From Mucilaginibacter ginkgonis (GTDB lineage: Bacteria; Bacteroidota; Bacteroidia; Sphingobacteriales; Sphingobacteriaceae): 64,000 bases of DNA. The notes below the pieces were generated by a model. It worked only from the letters and a program-made list of their open reading frames with translations. It made no database searches and had not been told where the DNA came from. The DNA is taken from contig NZ_CP066775.1 in the NCBI RefSeq assembly GCF_009754905.2, forward strand, positions 2,046,001 through 2,110,000, in the 5' to 3' direction. The translations under genes and the position numbers were made by a program. Shown piece after piece: positions 54,844 to 63,623 of the stretch; positions within the stretch are counted from its first letter, which is position 1, and each line of letters begins with the position of its first letter.

Positions 54844-55722
54844 TTAGTAATTGCGGGCATCAAGTCCCCAAAGCAATTTAGTTCTTAACGTGTTTAAATA
54901 CGTTTCATTATTTAAGCGCACCAAATTGAAGTCGTAAGTGGCTTTTGTGATCTCGAATTTCATGTTCTTATCGATAACCGCAGTGTGTGAGTCGCACGAT
55001 ATTAAATAGTTGGCACTGCGGGTTTCTACCTCGAAGGATAGTGTGCAGCTATCTGGCAATACAATCGGGCGTACGTTTAAATTATGCGGAGACACCGGGG
55101 TAATAACTATGGTATCTGACTGTGGAAATATGATAGGGCCACCACAGCTTAGCGAATAGGCAGTTGAACCGGTAGATGTAGATATGATAATTCCATCCCC
55201 CCAATACGTGTTTAAAAATTCTCCGTTAAGGTAAGCGTGCATGGTGATCATCGCGGAGTCGTCCCGCTTGTGGAAGGTAATGTCGTTCAAAGCTACATTG
55301 TGGTCTTTAAACACATCGTTCTCAGAACTGATACACATCAGTGTGCGGCTGTCTATACTATACTCGCCTTTTAGCACGCTTTTTATAGCCCCTTCTATCT
55401 CGCCTTTGTTTACCACGGCTAAAAATCCTAGCCTGCCGAAATTTATCCCTAAAACAGGTATGCCCGAATCTTTTATCACGGATACAGTATCGAGTAGTGT
55501 GCCGTCTCCACCCAAGGTGAAGAACATATCGATATATCCTTTCAAACGTTTGTCCTTATCAAGAATGGCATATTTAAAGTTTGGAAGCTTTTGGGAAAGA
55601 AAATCGTGAAAATCCTGAGGAACATATACCTCCACATCGGTTTCGGCTAAAACCTCAAATACTTTTTGCGCATAGGGCAACGCCATATCATTAAACTGCC
55701 TGCCGTATACCGCAATTTTCAT
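54844..55722 (-). CDS. nadK: NAD kinase
   Basis: Phosphorylates NAD to NADP. The 292-aa product has MKIAVYGRQFND, the nucleotide-binding MFFTLGGDGTLLDTV (GGDG), LGINFGRLGFLAVVNKGE, the ALNDITFHKRD segment (NE/D motif) and STSTGSTAYSLSCGGPIIFPQ. Full length, no defect. It lies 2 bases downstream of the CBS gene, in the usual order for the phylum. Confidence 0.97.
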   Translation of the reverse strand: MKIAVYGRQFNDMALPYAQKVFEVLAETDVEVYVPQDFHDFLSQKLPNFKYAILDKDKRLKGYIDMFFTLGGDGTLLDTVSVIKDSGIPVLGINFGRLGFLAVVNKGEIEGAIKSVLKGEYSIDSRTLMCISSENDVFKDHNVALNDITFHKRDDSAMITMHAYLNGEFLNTYWGDGIIISTSTGSTAYSLSCGGPIIFPQSDTIVITPVSPHNLNVRPIVLPDSCTLSFEVETRSANYLISCDSHTAVIDKNMKFEITKATYDFNLVRLNNETYLNTLRTKLLWGLDARNY

Positions 55723-55724
55723 AT

Positions 55725-56384
55725 TTATATGTTTAAGTAGTTCATCAGCGAGTCGTACCGGTCCATCGTATCATCGTCGCCGTCCGTCTGGCCAAATACA
55801 GCCTTCACATCGTAACCATATCGTACAAAGGATGCAGAAATGGCAGATAGATCAGGTTTGTTAATCTTCAATGTCATTTCCATGCGGGTAGAATCCGGGA
55901 ACGACTGTAAATTGGCACTAAGTATTTTCGCATTGTCGCTTTCGACAATCTGCGCCATGTAAGCTAAAGAATTATTTATGTTAGTAACCTCAAGCACAAT
56001 AATACCGCCCGGTTCCGTAACCGCAGCAAACTCTGCAAAAGAATCTACCAACGCATTTTTCGGTATCACTCCAACATATGTTTTGGCAGTAGTAAGTACA
56101 GGCAACGCGCTTATCTGGCGTTCATACATTAAGCGTACCACCTCATACAAATGCTGCTCTTCCATAATGTATGGGTTAAGCAGATCTAAGTGAATTTCGC
56201 TTAATAAGATAGTATGATCGGGCTCTGTTAATTCTTCTTCGGCAACCAAACCAAGGTATTGATCTTCATTAACCAGCGGAAGATGCCTAACCTTAAACTC
56301 AGCCATACGGTCGAGCGCCTTTTGTATAGGGTCAGTTGTCCTTAGTGGTGGTATGGCATCGTTTATCAGTTCGGCAGCTATCAT
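55725..56384 (-). CDS. CBS-domain protein
   Basis: A 219-aa soluble protein: two CBS motifs (about 1-60, TDPIQKALDRMAEFKVRHLPLVNEDQYLGLVAEEEL, and 75-125, LYEVVRLMYERQISALPVLTTAKTYVGVIPKNAL) followed by an ACT-like domain (about 135-205, GGIIVLEVTNINNSLAYMAQIVESDNAKIL). The CBS pair could bind an adenine nucleotide, which would suit regulation of the neighbouring NAD kinase, but this is inference. Part of the cluster hydrolase-CBS-nadK-DUF6089. Confidence 0.9.
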   Translation of the reverse strand: MIAAELINDAIPPLRTTDPIQKALDRMAEFKVRHLPLVNEDQYLGLVAEEELTEPDHTILLSEIHLDLLNPYIMEEQHLYEVVRLMYERQISALPVLTTAKTYVGVIPKNALVDSFAEFAAVTEPGGIIVLEVTNINNSLAYMAQIVESDNAKILSANLQSFPDSTRMEMTLKINKPDLSAISASFVRYGYDVKAVFGQTDGDDDTMDRYDSLMNYLNI

Positions 56385-56396
56385 AAGCCTTTCTGT

Positions 56397-57155
56397 TTAT
56401 TTGATCGTCTCTAAAAATTTGCCCAAAAGTACATTAAACTCTTCGGGGCGTTCCATCATGGCCGCGTGTCCGCATTTGTCTATCCATTCAAGGGTTGAAT
56501 TTGGCAGCAAATTATGAAATTCTACAGCCACCTCAGGCGGAGTGATCTTATCATCTCTGCCCCAGATCAACCCTACCGGAATTTTTATCTTGTGAAGGTC
56601 TTTAGCCATATTATGCCTAATAGCAGATTTTGCCATCGTCAATATTCTGATCACCTTGTTGCGGTCATTTATAGTAGCATATACGTCATCAACCAGTTCT
56701 TTGGTTGCTACCGCCGGGTCATAGAAAGTATAAGCTACTTTTTCGCGAACAAATTCATAATTCTCGCGACGCGGAAAAGAGCCGCCAAATGCGTTTTCAT
56801 ACAAGCCCGAACTACCGGTAAGTACAAGCGCTTTCAATCTATCCTGATGAGCCAGACTATATATCAGCGAAACATGCCCACCAAGCGAATTGCCCAGCAG
56901 AGTGATGTTTTCCAGGCCTTTATACTTTACAAATTTGTGTACAAACTTAGAAAGCGACTTAACACCGGTGGTAATAAGCGGCAGGTCATATATCGGAAGG
57001 ATAGGAATTAGTATACGGTAACGGTCTTTAAACTCGTCTATTACCTTTTCCCAATTACTCAATGCGCCCATCAGGCCGTGCAGTAACAAAAGGGTTTCGC
57101 CTTTACCTTCGTCTACGTATGTGAAACCATTTTCTTCCCTAAGCACGTAACTCAT
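56397..57155 (-). CDS. Alpha/beta-fold hydrolase
   Basis: A 252-aa cytoplasmic hydrolase. LLLLHGLMGALSNW forms the oxyanion loop, the nucleophile Ser is in LLGNSLGGHVSLIYS, the acid is in GLIWGRDDKITPPEVA and the His in IDKCGHAAMMERPEEF, so the triad is complete. Substrate unknown; similar to meta-cleavage product hydrolases and small esterases. It is first in the nadK cluster, 12 bases upstream of the CBS gene. Confidence 0.9.
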   Translation of the reverse strand: MSYVLREENGFTYVDEGKGETLLLLHGLMGALSNWEKVIDEFKDRYRILIPILPIYDLPLITTGVKSLSKFVHKFVKYKGLENITLLGNSLGGHVSLIYSLAHQDRLKALVLTGSSGLYENAFGGSFPRRENYEFVREKVAYTFYDPAVATKELVDDVYATINDRNKVIRILTMAKSAIRHNMAKDLHKIKIPVGLIWGRDDKITPPEVAVEFHNLLPNSTLEWIDKCGHAAMMERPEEFNVLLGKFLETIK

Positions 57156-57264
57156 AACTATTTAGAAATATTTGTACCGGATACCGTTTTAGTATAAAAA
57201 ACATTACCCAACCGCCATAAAGATACTTTTAAGATTTTGAGTTGCAATAATGTTGGTAATTTAT

Positions 57265-57714
57265 TTACGCCAGCAGCTCCTTTACAAGCTCCGAAATCGT
57301 TCTGCCGTCAGCTTGCCCTGCTAATTCTTTATTAGCTATCGCCATCACTTTACCCATGTCTTTTACAGACGCTGCACCTACCCTTAAGATCACGCCCTGA
57401 AGAAACGCTTTTACCTCGTCGCGACCCATTTGCTTTGGCAGGTAACCCTCAATAATTTCCTGTTCCTCAACTTCTATTTGGTATAAGTCATCGCGGTTTT
57501 GCGTTTTGTAAATTTCTGCCGATTCTTTGCGTTGCTTAACCAGTTTTTGCAACACTTTGATCTCTGCTTCTTCTGATACTTCTTCGGCCGCGCCCTTTTC
57601 TGTGCGTGCCAGCAGCAAAGCCGATTTTATGGCACGTAAACCTCTAAGCTTTGCCTGGTCTTTAGCCAACATTGCTTGTTTTATATCCTGGTCTATTTGT
57701 GTTGTAAGTGACAT
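57265..57714 (-). CDS. GatB/YqeY domain-containing protein
   Basis: A 149-aa helical protein matching YqeY: IDQDIKQAMLAKDQAKLRGLRAIKSALLLARTEKG, LQKLVKQRKESAEIYKTQNRDDLYQIEVEEQEIIEGYLPKQM and KDMGKVMAIANKELAGQADGRTISELVKELL. It resembles the tail domain of GatB, which binds tRNA; the role of the stand-alone form is not established. Repeats fill the gap upstream of it. Confidence 0.93.
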   Translation of the reverse strand: MSLTTQIDQDIKQAMLAKDQAKLRGLRAIKSALLLARTEKGAAEEVSEEAEIKVLQKLVKQRKESAEIYKTQNRDDLYQIEVEEQEIIEGYLPKQMGRDEVKAFLQGVILRVGAASVKDMGKVMAIANKELAGQADGRTISELVKELLA

Positions 57715-57722
57715 GTGTGATT

Positions 57723-57803
57723 GGTTATTAAGTTATCGGTTATTGAGTTATTAGATATTAAGTTTTTACTCCCTCTCCTTGGGAGAAGGCCGGGGTGAGG
57801 TCT
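57723..57803. repeat. Two dispersed repeats between yqeY and the SDR gene
   Basis: GGTTATTAAGTTATC (57723-57737) followed by GGTTATTGAGTTATTAGA (57738-57755), the latter identical to 47468-47485. Then CTCCCTCTCCTTGGGAGAAGGCCGGGGTGAGG (within 57769-57800), a wording common in bacterial intergenic repeats (from memory). Confidence 0.6.
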
Positions 57804-58560
57804 AATTCCTATTAAACAAAGTTGCTGATGCCTGCGCCGTTGGCATTACGGTTATGTCGTTTATATTAACATGCGCCGGGCGCGATATTACAAACCAAAT
57901 GGTGTCTGCAATGTCTTTGGCTATTAACGGTTCAAAACCTTCGTAAACTTTCTTTGCACGGGCCTTATCGCCTTTAAAACGAACCTCAGAAAATTCTGTC
58001 TCTACTGCGCCGGGATTCACTGAGGTTACACGTATGCCATGATTAAGCAAGTCTATACGCATGCCTTTGGTCAAAGCGTCTACAGCGTGTTTGCTGGCGC
58101 AATAAACATTACCATTTGGATAAACTTCTTTACCGGCGATAGACCCTATATTGATTACCTGCCCGCCGCGATTGTGTATCATCCAATTAGTTACAACTTT
58201 TGAAACGTAAAGCAGTCCCTTTACATTGGTATCTATCATGGTATCCCAATCCTCATAACTCCCCGCATTTATCGGATCTAAACCCTGACTAAGGCCGGCA
58301 TTGTTTATCAGCACATCAACATTTTTCCAATGCGGAGGAAGGCTGTCCAGGTTCTTCACCACATCCTCGCGGTTGCGGACGTCAAAAGCGGCAATCGCCA
58401 CTTCAACATTATAACCGTTATTCAGATCGGCGGCCAGCTTTTCTAAACGGTCTTCGCGGCGGCCTGTGAGTATTAGATTGTATTGCTGCGCTGCAAGCAG
58501 CTTTGCGCAGGCTTCACCAATGCCTGATGTGGCACCGGTTATAAGAGCGATGTTTGCCAT
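57802..58560 (-). CDS. SDR-family NAD(P)-dependent oxidoreductase (YdfG-like)
   Basis: Classical short-chain dehydrogenase, 252 aa. The cofactor loop is TGATSGIGEA, then NNAG (VLINNAGLSQGL), the catalytic Ser in VINIGSIAGKEVY, and YCASKHA with Tyr and Lys; the ILTGRREDRLEKLAADL segment with Arg residues favours NADP. It resembles E. coli YdfG (3-hydroxy acid / L-allo-threonine dehydrogenase) by the GLSQGLDPINAGSYEDWDTMIDTNVKGLLYV and NPGAVETEFSEVRF segments. Substrate not determined. Confidence 0.92.
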   Translation of the reverse strand: MANIALITGATSGIGEACAKLLAAQQYNLILTGRREDRLEKLAADLNNGYNVEVAIAAFDVRNREDVVKNLDSLPPHWKNVDVLINNAGLSQGLDPINAGSYEDWDTMIDTNVKGLLYVSKVVTNWMIHNRGGQVINIGSIAGKEVYPNGNVYCASKHAVDALTKGMRIDLLNHGIRVTSVNPGAVETEFSEVRFKGDKARAKKVYEGFEPLIAKDIADTIWFVISRPAHVNINDITVMPTAQASATLFNRN

Positions 58561-58602
58561 AGGTTTCTAACTATCGCTGCGAAATTATGTTTTTTTATTC
58601 TG

Positions 58603-59340
58603 CTATTCGAAATATATGCTGAACGAGATGGCGTGCAGAAATAATTTACTGATAGGATTTGAATAGGGCGTGTTTTCGTGATAAAGTACATCCGCAAAAG
58701 AGTTACTGATCTTTATCTCGGGCGAAAACTTAAAATATTCAAAGTAGATATCACAACCGATGCCGGCTTCATATGAGCCAAAGTTACGCATGATCTGCAA
58801 AGGGCGATCTACCGGCGCAAAATCTTTTACAACCGGCTTCTTGCTAATGGCCATACTGTATTTCACGCCACCAATAAGGTAAAACCTGAAGTCGCCTAAA
58901 CGGTCCGACTTGATCTTTATGTCCAAAGGAATATCGACAGATGTTGTTGAAACAGGCCTGTTTGCATTTTGCGCTTCTGTTGCATAGTTATATTGAACTG
59001 ACTTGTCGGAGAAAACCAACGTCGGTGTGGTGCGCAGCTCTAAATGTTCTGTGAGGTTATAACGGGTGATAAAGCCTACGGCGAAACCCGGAGAACTGTT
59101 GGAACTCATTGACCTAAGCGAATCGGTTGCGTTTCTGCCAAGGTCTGCATCGTAAAAAGGTGCGCGCCAATTTGGGTTCTTAATGATCTTAAAATCAGAA
59201 TTAATGTTTTGGAATACAAACCCGAAGCTTAAGTCGCGCGTATCGTTACCACCTCCCCAGGAGGGAACACGGTCTTGCGCGTAAACGAAAAACCTACTTA
59301 AAACCAGGAAGACGAATGTTAAGTAAGCGCTTTTAATCAT
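58603..59340 (-). CDS. PorT-family outer membrane protein (type IX secretion associated)
   Basis: A 245-aa protein with a Sec signal (AYLTFVFLVLSRFFVYA) and barrel-like strands: RDLSFGFVFQNINSDFKI, SSPGFAVGFITRYNLTEHLELRTTPTLVFSDKSVQYNY, DFRFYLIGGVKYSMAISKKPV and IYFEYFKFSPEIKISNSFADVL. The order ubiE-porT with a 4-base overlap is the usual setting of the PorT/SprT protein needed for type IX secretion in Bacteroidota. The assignment rests on this context plus the pattern, not on alignment. Confidence 0.82.
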   Translation of the reverse strand: MIKSAYLTFVFLVLSRFFVYAQDRVPSWGGGNDTRDLSFGFVFQNINSDFKIIKNPNWRAPFYDADLGRNATDSLRSMSSNSSPGFAVGFITRYNLTEHLELRTTPTLVFSDKSVQYNYATEAQNANRPVSTTSVDIPLDIKIKSDRLGDFRFYLIGGVKYSMAISKKPVVKDFAPVDRPLQIMRNFGSYEAGIGCDIYFEYFKFSPEIKISNSFADVLYHENTPYSNPISKLFLHAISFSIYFE

Positions 59341-60068
59341 TTAACTCCGGTGTAGATAGAACAGATACCAAACGTTAATGATCTGTGTTTGGTATCGCGG
59401 TAACCTACCTTGTCCATTAAAGCGGTAAAATTTTTACCATCGGGAAAAGCAGCAACAGACTCGGGCAGATATGAATAGGCCCTCGAATCTTTTGAAAATA
59501 ACTTCCCAATACCCGGCGTGATATAATGGAAGTAGAAATTGTAAAGCTGTTTGATGGGAAAACCTTTCGGCTTCGAAAATTCCAGGATAACGGCCTTACC
59601 ACCCGGTTTTAGTACGCGCAGCATGTCGGCGATACCGGTTTCCAGGTTCTCGAAGTTACGCACCCCATAAGCCACGGTAACAGCATCGAAAGTATTATCC
59701 TCGAATGGTAATTTTTCAGAATCACCTTTCTTGACATTAAATATGTCGGACAAACCACGTTTCCCGATCTTTTGCTGAGCAATGTTTAACATTCCTTGCG
59801 ATATGTCGACGCCTGTAACTTCTTGTGGCTTCAATATCTTTATTGCTTCGAATGCGAAATCGCCGGTACCGGTGGCAACGTCCAGGATATGTGCAGGCTT
59901 TGATGCCCTTAGTTCGTTAATGGCCTTTTTTCGCCAGATGATATCAATTCCTAAAGAAAGAAAGTGATTAAGAAAATCATACGTGCCCGATATGTTATTG
60001 AACATATCTGCCACCTGTTCTTTTTTTGTTGATTGAGGAGTATTGTAGGGGGTAACCGTATTAGCCAT
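59337..60068 (-). CDS. ubiE: Demethylmenaquinone methyltransferase (UbiE/MenG)
   Basis: SAM-dependent C-methylation of demethylmenaquinone, the last step of menaquinone synthesis. The 243-aa product has MFNNISGTYDFLNHFLSLGIDIIWRKKAI, the SAM site LDVATGTGDFAFEA, VTGVDISQGML, FDAVTVAYGVRNFENL and VILEFSKPKGFPIKQLYNFYFHYITPGIGKLFS. Menaquinone is the electron carrier for the nuo complex in the same window. A TATCTTTG -7-like box (60074-60081, minus strand) lies 6 bases before the ATG. Confidence 0.96.
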   Translation of the reverse strand: MANTVTPYNTPQSTKKEQVADMFNNISGTYDFLNHFLSLGIDIIWRKKAINELRASKPAHILDVATGTGDFAFEAIKILKPQEVTGVDISQGMLNIAQQKIGKRGLSDIFNVKKGDSEKLPFEDNTFDAVTVAYGVRNFENLETGIADMLRVLKPGGKAVILEFSKPKGFPIKQLYNFYFHYITPGIGKLFSKDSRAYSYLPESVAAFPDGKNFTALMDKVGYRDTKHRSLTFGICSIYTGVK

Positions 60069-60103
60069 TGCGGCAAAGATAATGGTTTAGTTTATCTACG
60101 TTT

Positions 60104-60175
60104 TGTCATTCTGAATGAAGTGAAGAATCTTATGCGCAACGCCCTTTTGCAAAAAATGAGTCGTCGCGCCAAGTA
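60104..60175. repeat. Dispersed repeat between the APC permease gene and ubiE
   Basis: TGTCATT (60104-60110) and TGAATGAAGTGAAGAATCTT (60112-60131), matching the minus-strand copy at 22136-22157. The wording is typical of intergenic repeats in Sphingobacteriaceae (from memory). Confidence 0.55.
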
Positions 60176-60181
60176 TAATAA

Positions 60182-61897
60182 CTAAATCCTTCCCGACAAC
60201 TTGCTGTTCTTAAATCCGTAAAAGAAATAGATCACAAGTCCTATTACCAGCCAAATCACAAACCTGGCCCAATTAGTTGCGCTTTCTTGCGCCATTAAGT
60301 AGAAACAACTTAATAAGCCTAATACAGGAATAAGAGAATAGCTTTTTACGAAAGTGAGGATGGTAACAACAATGGCGACGACCAAGAATATGATCATCGG
60401 CACACCTTCAGATGTCATTAACTGGGTAAAGTAACCCGGTGCAAATTTTAATATGCAGCCTAAAATGATGATGAATGCTAGCGGCACAATATACTTACCA
60501 TTAACATAGGGCACTTTAAACTTGGCGTATTGATCGTTCTTTTTATCACTATTGAGCATTAACACACCGCCGCATACCAAAACAAAGGCGAACAAAGTGC
60601 CAATGCTTGTCAGCGCTAATACCACATCAAGGTTTAAAAACAATGCCGGTATTGCCACTACCAGGCCGGTTACTACTGTGGAAAAAGATGGCGTATGATA
60701 TTTTGGATGTATACGCGAGAATATTTTAGGCAATAAACCATCCCGGCTCATACTCATCCATATGCGTGGCTGTCCTAACTGATAAACCAGCAATACTGAA
60801 GCAATTACAACTATTGCACTAACGGATATAACTCCGGCTACCCAGGTAGCAGCCTTAGAATGCTGGTCTTCAAACACGAAGGCCAATGGGTCCGCCACGT
60901 TTAGCTTGGTATAATGGCTCATGCCGGTGAGCACCAGTACTAACACGATGTACAGGCCAGTACAAATAAACAGCGTATTGAACATAGCTTTCGGCAAGTC
61001 GCGCTGAGGGTTTTCGCATTCTTCTGCAGTGGTGGATATAGCATCGAAACCGATATACGCAAAGAATACTGCAGAAACACCTTTCATAACTCCGGAAAAA
61101 CCGTTAGGCATAAAGTTGCTCCAATTACCCGGATCTACATAAAAAGCACCTGCTATGATCACCACAACGATGATCCCTAATTTGGTAATCACCATTATGT
61201 TATTAGCCCGCTTAGATTCACGGATCCCTATGTAGACAATATAGCTGATGATGGCTACAATAAGCAGCGCCGGGAAATTCATAATTAACTTGATACTGTC
61301 ACCACCGGGCGCGGTAGTCCAGGCATCGTAAGCATACTTCATTCCTGCATCAAGCTTGGCTGGGGACCCACCTTTGCTGATAGCTTCCTGCGCATGCAGG
61401 TAACCTGTATGCGCCGACACATAATCCATTGTAAGCCAGCCCGGCAAGTGAACGCCGAAACCCGCCAAAACCCTTACAAAATACTGGCTCCAGGATATGG
61501 CAACTGCGATGTTACCAATGGCGTATTCCATCAGTAAATCCCACCCTATTATCCAGGCAAATATTTCACCAAAGGCGATGTATGAGTAGGTATACGCGCT
61601 GCCGGCAACCGGTACTGCCGAGGCAAACTCGGCATAGCAAAAAGCTGCAAAACCGCAGGCAATTGCGGTAAAAAGGAACAATAAGGTAACGGCAGGACCA
61701 CCGTGGTAGCTTGCAGAACCAATAGCTGTAAAAACGCCTGTGCCAATAACCGCTGCAATACCTAAAAACGTAAGATCTTTAACCTTTAAAGAACGCCTGA
61801 GTGCATTTGGGCCCGTGTGCTCTGCATCACTAAAGCCTTGCTCTGCATCTTGCAAGATTTTCTCGATAGATTTTTTTCGAAATACGTTATCAGACAT
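60182..61897 (-). CDS. APC-family amino acid permease
   Basis: A 571-aa inner-membrane carrier. The N-terminal ALRRSLKVKDLTFLGIAAVIGTGVFTAIGSA carries the unwound TM1 G-I-G-type motif, and SAVFFAYIGFDAISTTAEECENPQRDLPKAMFNTL is the TM6 region with the conserved Glu, typical of the cationic amino acid transporter (CAT/YfnA) group. Fourteen or so helices are expected, consistent with the long C-terminus. It may import Lys, Arg or related amino acids. Single gene, divergent from the PAP2 gene. Confidence 0.9.
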   Translation of the reverse strand: MSDNVFRKKSIEKILQDAEQGFSDAEHTGPNALRRSLKVKDLTFLGIAAVIGTGVFTAIGSASYHGGPAVTLLFLFTAIACGFAAFCYAEFASAVPVAGSAYTYSYIAFGEIFAWIIGWDLLMEYAIGNIAVAISWSQYFVRVLAGFGVHLPGWLTMDYVSAHTGYLHAQEAISKGGSPAKLDAGMKYAYDAWTTAPGGDSIKLIMNFPALLIVAIISYIVYIGIRESKRANNIMVITKLGIIVVVIIAGAFYVDPGNWSNFMPNGFSGVMKGVSAVFFAYIGFDAISTTAEECENPQRDLPKAMFNTLFICTGLYIVLVLVLTGMSHYTKLNVADPLAFVFEDQHSKAATWVAGVISVSAIVVIASVLLVYQLGQPRIWMSMSRDGLLPKIFSRIHPKYHTPSFSTVVTGLVVAIPALFLNLDVVLALTSIGTLFAFVLVCGGVLMLNSDKKNDQYAKFKVPYVNGKYIVPLAFIIILGCILKFAPGYFTQLMTSEGVPMIIFLVVAIVVTILTFVKSYSLIPVLGLLSCFYLMAQESATNWARFVIWLVIGLVIYFFYGFKNSKLSGRI

Positions 61898-61969
61898 TTA
61901 ATTTGATTAAGCAGGCAGTAAACATAGCCATTTTTTCTGAGCCGATACCGTAAATGCTTAAATTGCGCC

Positions 61970-62626
61970 ATGAAAATGCCCCTCCACGTTGTTCTGCACA
62001 AGCTTAGATTTTTCTTTATTCCTTATTTGATCATCCTTACCATTTGTCTGATCATTAAGCTTACAGAATCGCGGGAGGACATCTACTTTCTGGTAAATAA
62101 ACACCACAATATTTTTGGGGATTACTTTTTTAGCTATGCTACCGACTTTGGCAGCGGTTTAGCCGTTCCGGTCATCGCCTGCATTTTGCTTTTTTACAGT
62201 TACCGCAATGCTTTCTTATTAGTGAGCAGTTTTATACTGACGGTGATCGTCAGTCAGGCAATTAAGTTTGCTTATCACGCACCCAGGCCAACCATGTATT
62301 TTAAGGCACAGATAGGCAAACTTTACCTGGTAAAAGGCATACACATGCTCAGTTGGAACAGTTTTCCATCCGGCCATACTGTACAGGCTTTTACCTTAGC
62401 TACGGTGCTAACTTACATCACACCGAATAGATGGCTGGGTTTTGTCTACCTGTTAGTTGCCATTTTTATAGGCTATTCGCGCATGTACCTAAGCCAGCAT
62501 TTTTTCGAGGATGTAACCGCCGGGTCTATGATCGGTGTGATGTGTACGGTTATGTGGATCACATTTATAGATGGCAAAGAGTTTTTGCACACCAAAAAAT
62601 GGACCCGCGGTTCGCTGCGCGGCTAA
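61970..62626 (+). CDS. PAP2-superfamily membrane phosphatase
   Basis: A 218-aa membrane protein with about six helices. The three motifs of the PAP2 active site are present: KFAYHAPRPTM (KX6RP), PSGHT (FPSGHTVQAFTLA) and SRMYLSQHFFEDV (SRX5HXXXD). It may dephosphorylate undecaprenyl diphosphate, phosphatidate or lipid A; the start includes two helices before motif 1. Its stop overlaps the convergent gene by 4 bases. Confidence 0.92.
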   Translation: MKMPLHVVLHKLRFFFIPYLIILTICLIIKLTESREDIYFLVNKHHNIFGDYFFSYATDFGSGLAVPVIACILLFYSYRNAFLLVSSFILTVIVSQAIKFAYHAPRPTMYFKAQIGKLYLVKGIHMLSWNSFPSGHTVQAFTLATVLTYITPNRWLGFVYLLVAIFIGYSRMYLSQHFFEDVTAGSMIGVMCTVMWITFIDGKEFLHTKKWTRGSLRG

Positions 62627-63282
62627 TCTTTCTTTTTCTTCGGGCGGAAAATGAGCCACAATACCAATGCGATTACCAGCACTCCGGCCACAATGATGAT
62701 AGTTTTAAGCGTAGTGCTCATGCCGGTGAACCTACCGTACATGGAGTACTGATCCGAGCCATCAAAAGTTGGTGCAGTTTTAATAGAAGCGAAGAACGCG
62801 TCAGCTTCTTTTTTGGCGATGTCTTTACGCGCCTCGGTATATACAAACTGGAAGGTATAGGTTGTTGGTTTGGTATACAATATCCTGAACCTTCGCAGCT
62901 GCACACCTTCGGCATCGCTGGTGGTGCTCAGGATGAAATCTCTTACCTCAACATTGTTTACAATAGTATCTTTATCATTAAGGATTACGGCTTGCTGGTT
63001 GCCTACACTCTTTTGTAATTTGCTGATGTATTCCTTAAAGACCTTGTTGAGGTCCTTCTCTTTCTTTAATACCTTCCCCGGCGGATTTGGCGCTTTAATA
63101 ACCAGCACATACCCTAAAGATGCCGTGCCCGAATAGATAGTTTGGCCTAATGTATCTTTTTTTTGAAATTCTGTTGGGAGTGAAACGGTAACAAGGCTAT
63201 CTATTTTTACAGGCTTAAGGTCCTGCGCCTGGGTTGCAACGGCTGCTATGGTTAAATAAAAAACTATCAGTAATTTTTTCAT
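62623..63282 (-). CDS. Exported protein with a C-terminal membrane anchor, unknown function
   Basis: A 219-aa protein with a Sec signal (KLLIVFYLTIAAVATQA, then QDLKPVKIDSLVTVSLP), a soluble domain of about 165 residues (VTVSLPTEFQKKDTLGQTIYSGTASLGYVLVIKAP, VQLRRFRILYTKPTTYTFQFVYTEARKDIAKKEADAFFASIKT), and a C-terminal helix (about 192-212, TIIIVAGVLVIALVLWLIF) followed by RPKKKKD, so the domain faces the periplasm. The soluble part resembles PsbP/MOG1-like folds of stress-linked proteins, a guess from the strand/helix order. A long upstream region carries palindromes. Confidence 0.7.
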   Translation of the reverse strand: MKKLLIVFYLTIAAVATQAQDLKPVKIDSLVTVSLPTEFQKKDTLGQTIYSGTASLGYVLVIKAPNPPGKVLKKEKDLNKVFKEYISKLQKSVGNQQAVILNDKDTIVNNVEVRDFILSTTSDAEGVQLRRFRILYTKPTTYTFQFVYTEARKDIAKKEADAFFASIKTAPTFDGSDQYSMYGRFTGMSTTLKTIIIVAGVLVIALVLWLIFRPKKKKD

Positions 63283-63623
63283 AGCTGTTATAACCTCAGA
63301 ATTACCAATAGGTTTTAATCTTAAAAGGAGTGCAGTTGTTATGTTGGCCCGAAAATTTACAATTGGAGAAAGCGGTTTTACTATAAATTCTGTGATTCAA
63401 GGTTACGGGTGTAACACGTTACACTTTCCCCACTAAAAACTGACTTATTAGTATCTGACGGTATAATGTCAGCACTGTAAGTGACTGATTATCAAAAAGG
63501 CATGACCATGTCAGTGTTTCATACTTGTCAAAATTCGTGAAAAACTGTTTCATGTTTGTAACACCTGTTACAATGGCATTATCATGTCACCCAAGGCCAA
63601 ATAACTGCTAATCGATCACGTCC
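63283..63623. promoter_or_regulatory. 341-base intergenic region with TGTAAC/GTTACA palindromes
   Basis: Site 1 (63402-63424) holds GTTAC-N4-GTAAC-N2-GTTAC: the inner palindrome GTGTAAC-AC-GTTACAC at 63409-63424 is perfect. Site 2 (63556-63573) is TTGTAACA-CC-TGTTACAA, perfect 8-bp arms. Between them several TGAC/GTCA half-sites occur, for example CTGAC-N8-GTCAG near 63455-63472. No reading frame or RNA gene is recognised. Both sites lie upstream of the minus-strand gene at 62623-63282 and downstream of the M3 peptidase gene. Confidence 0.5.
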
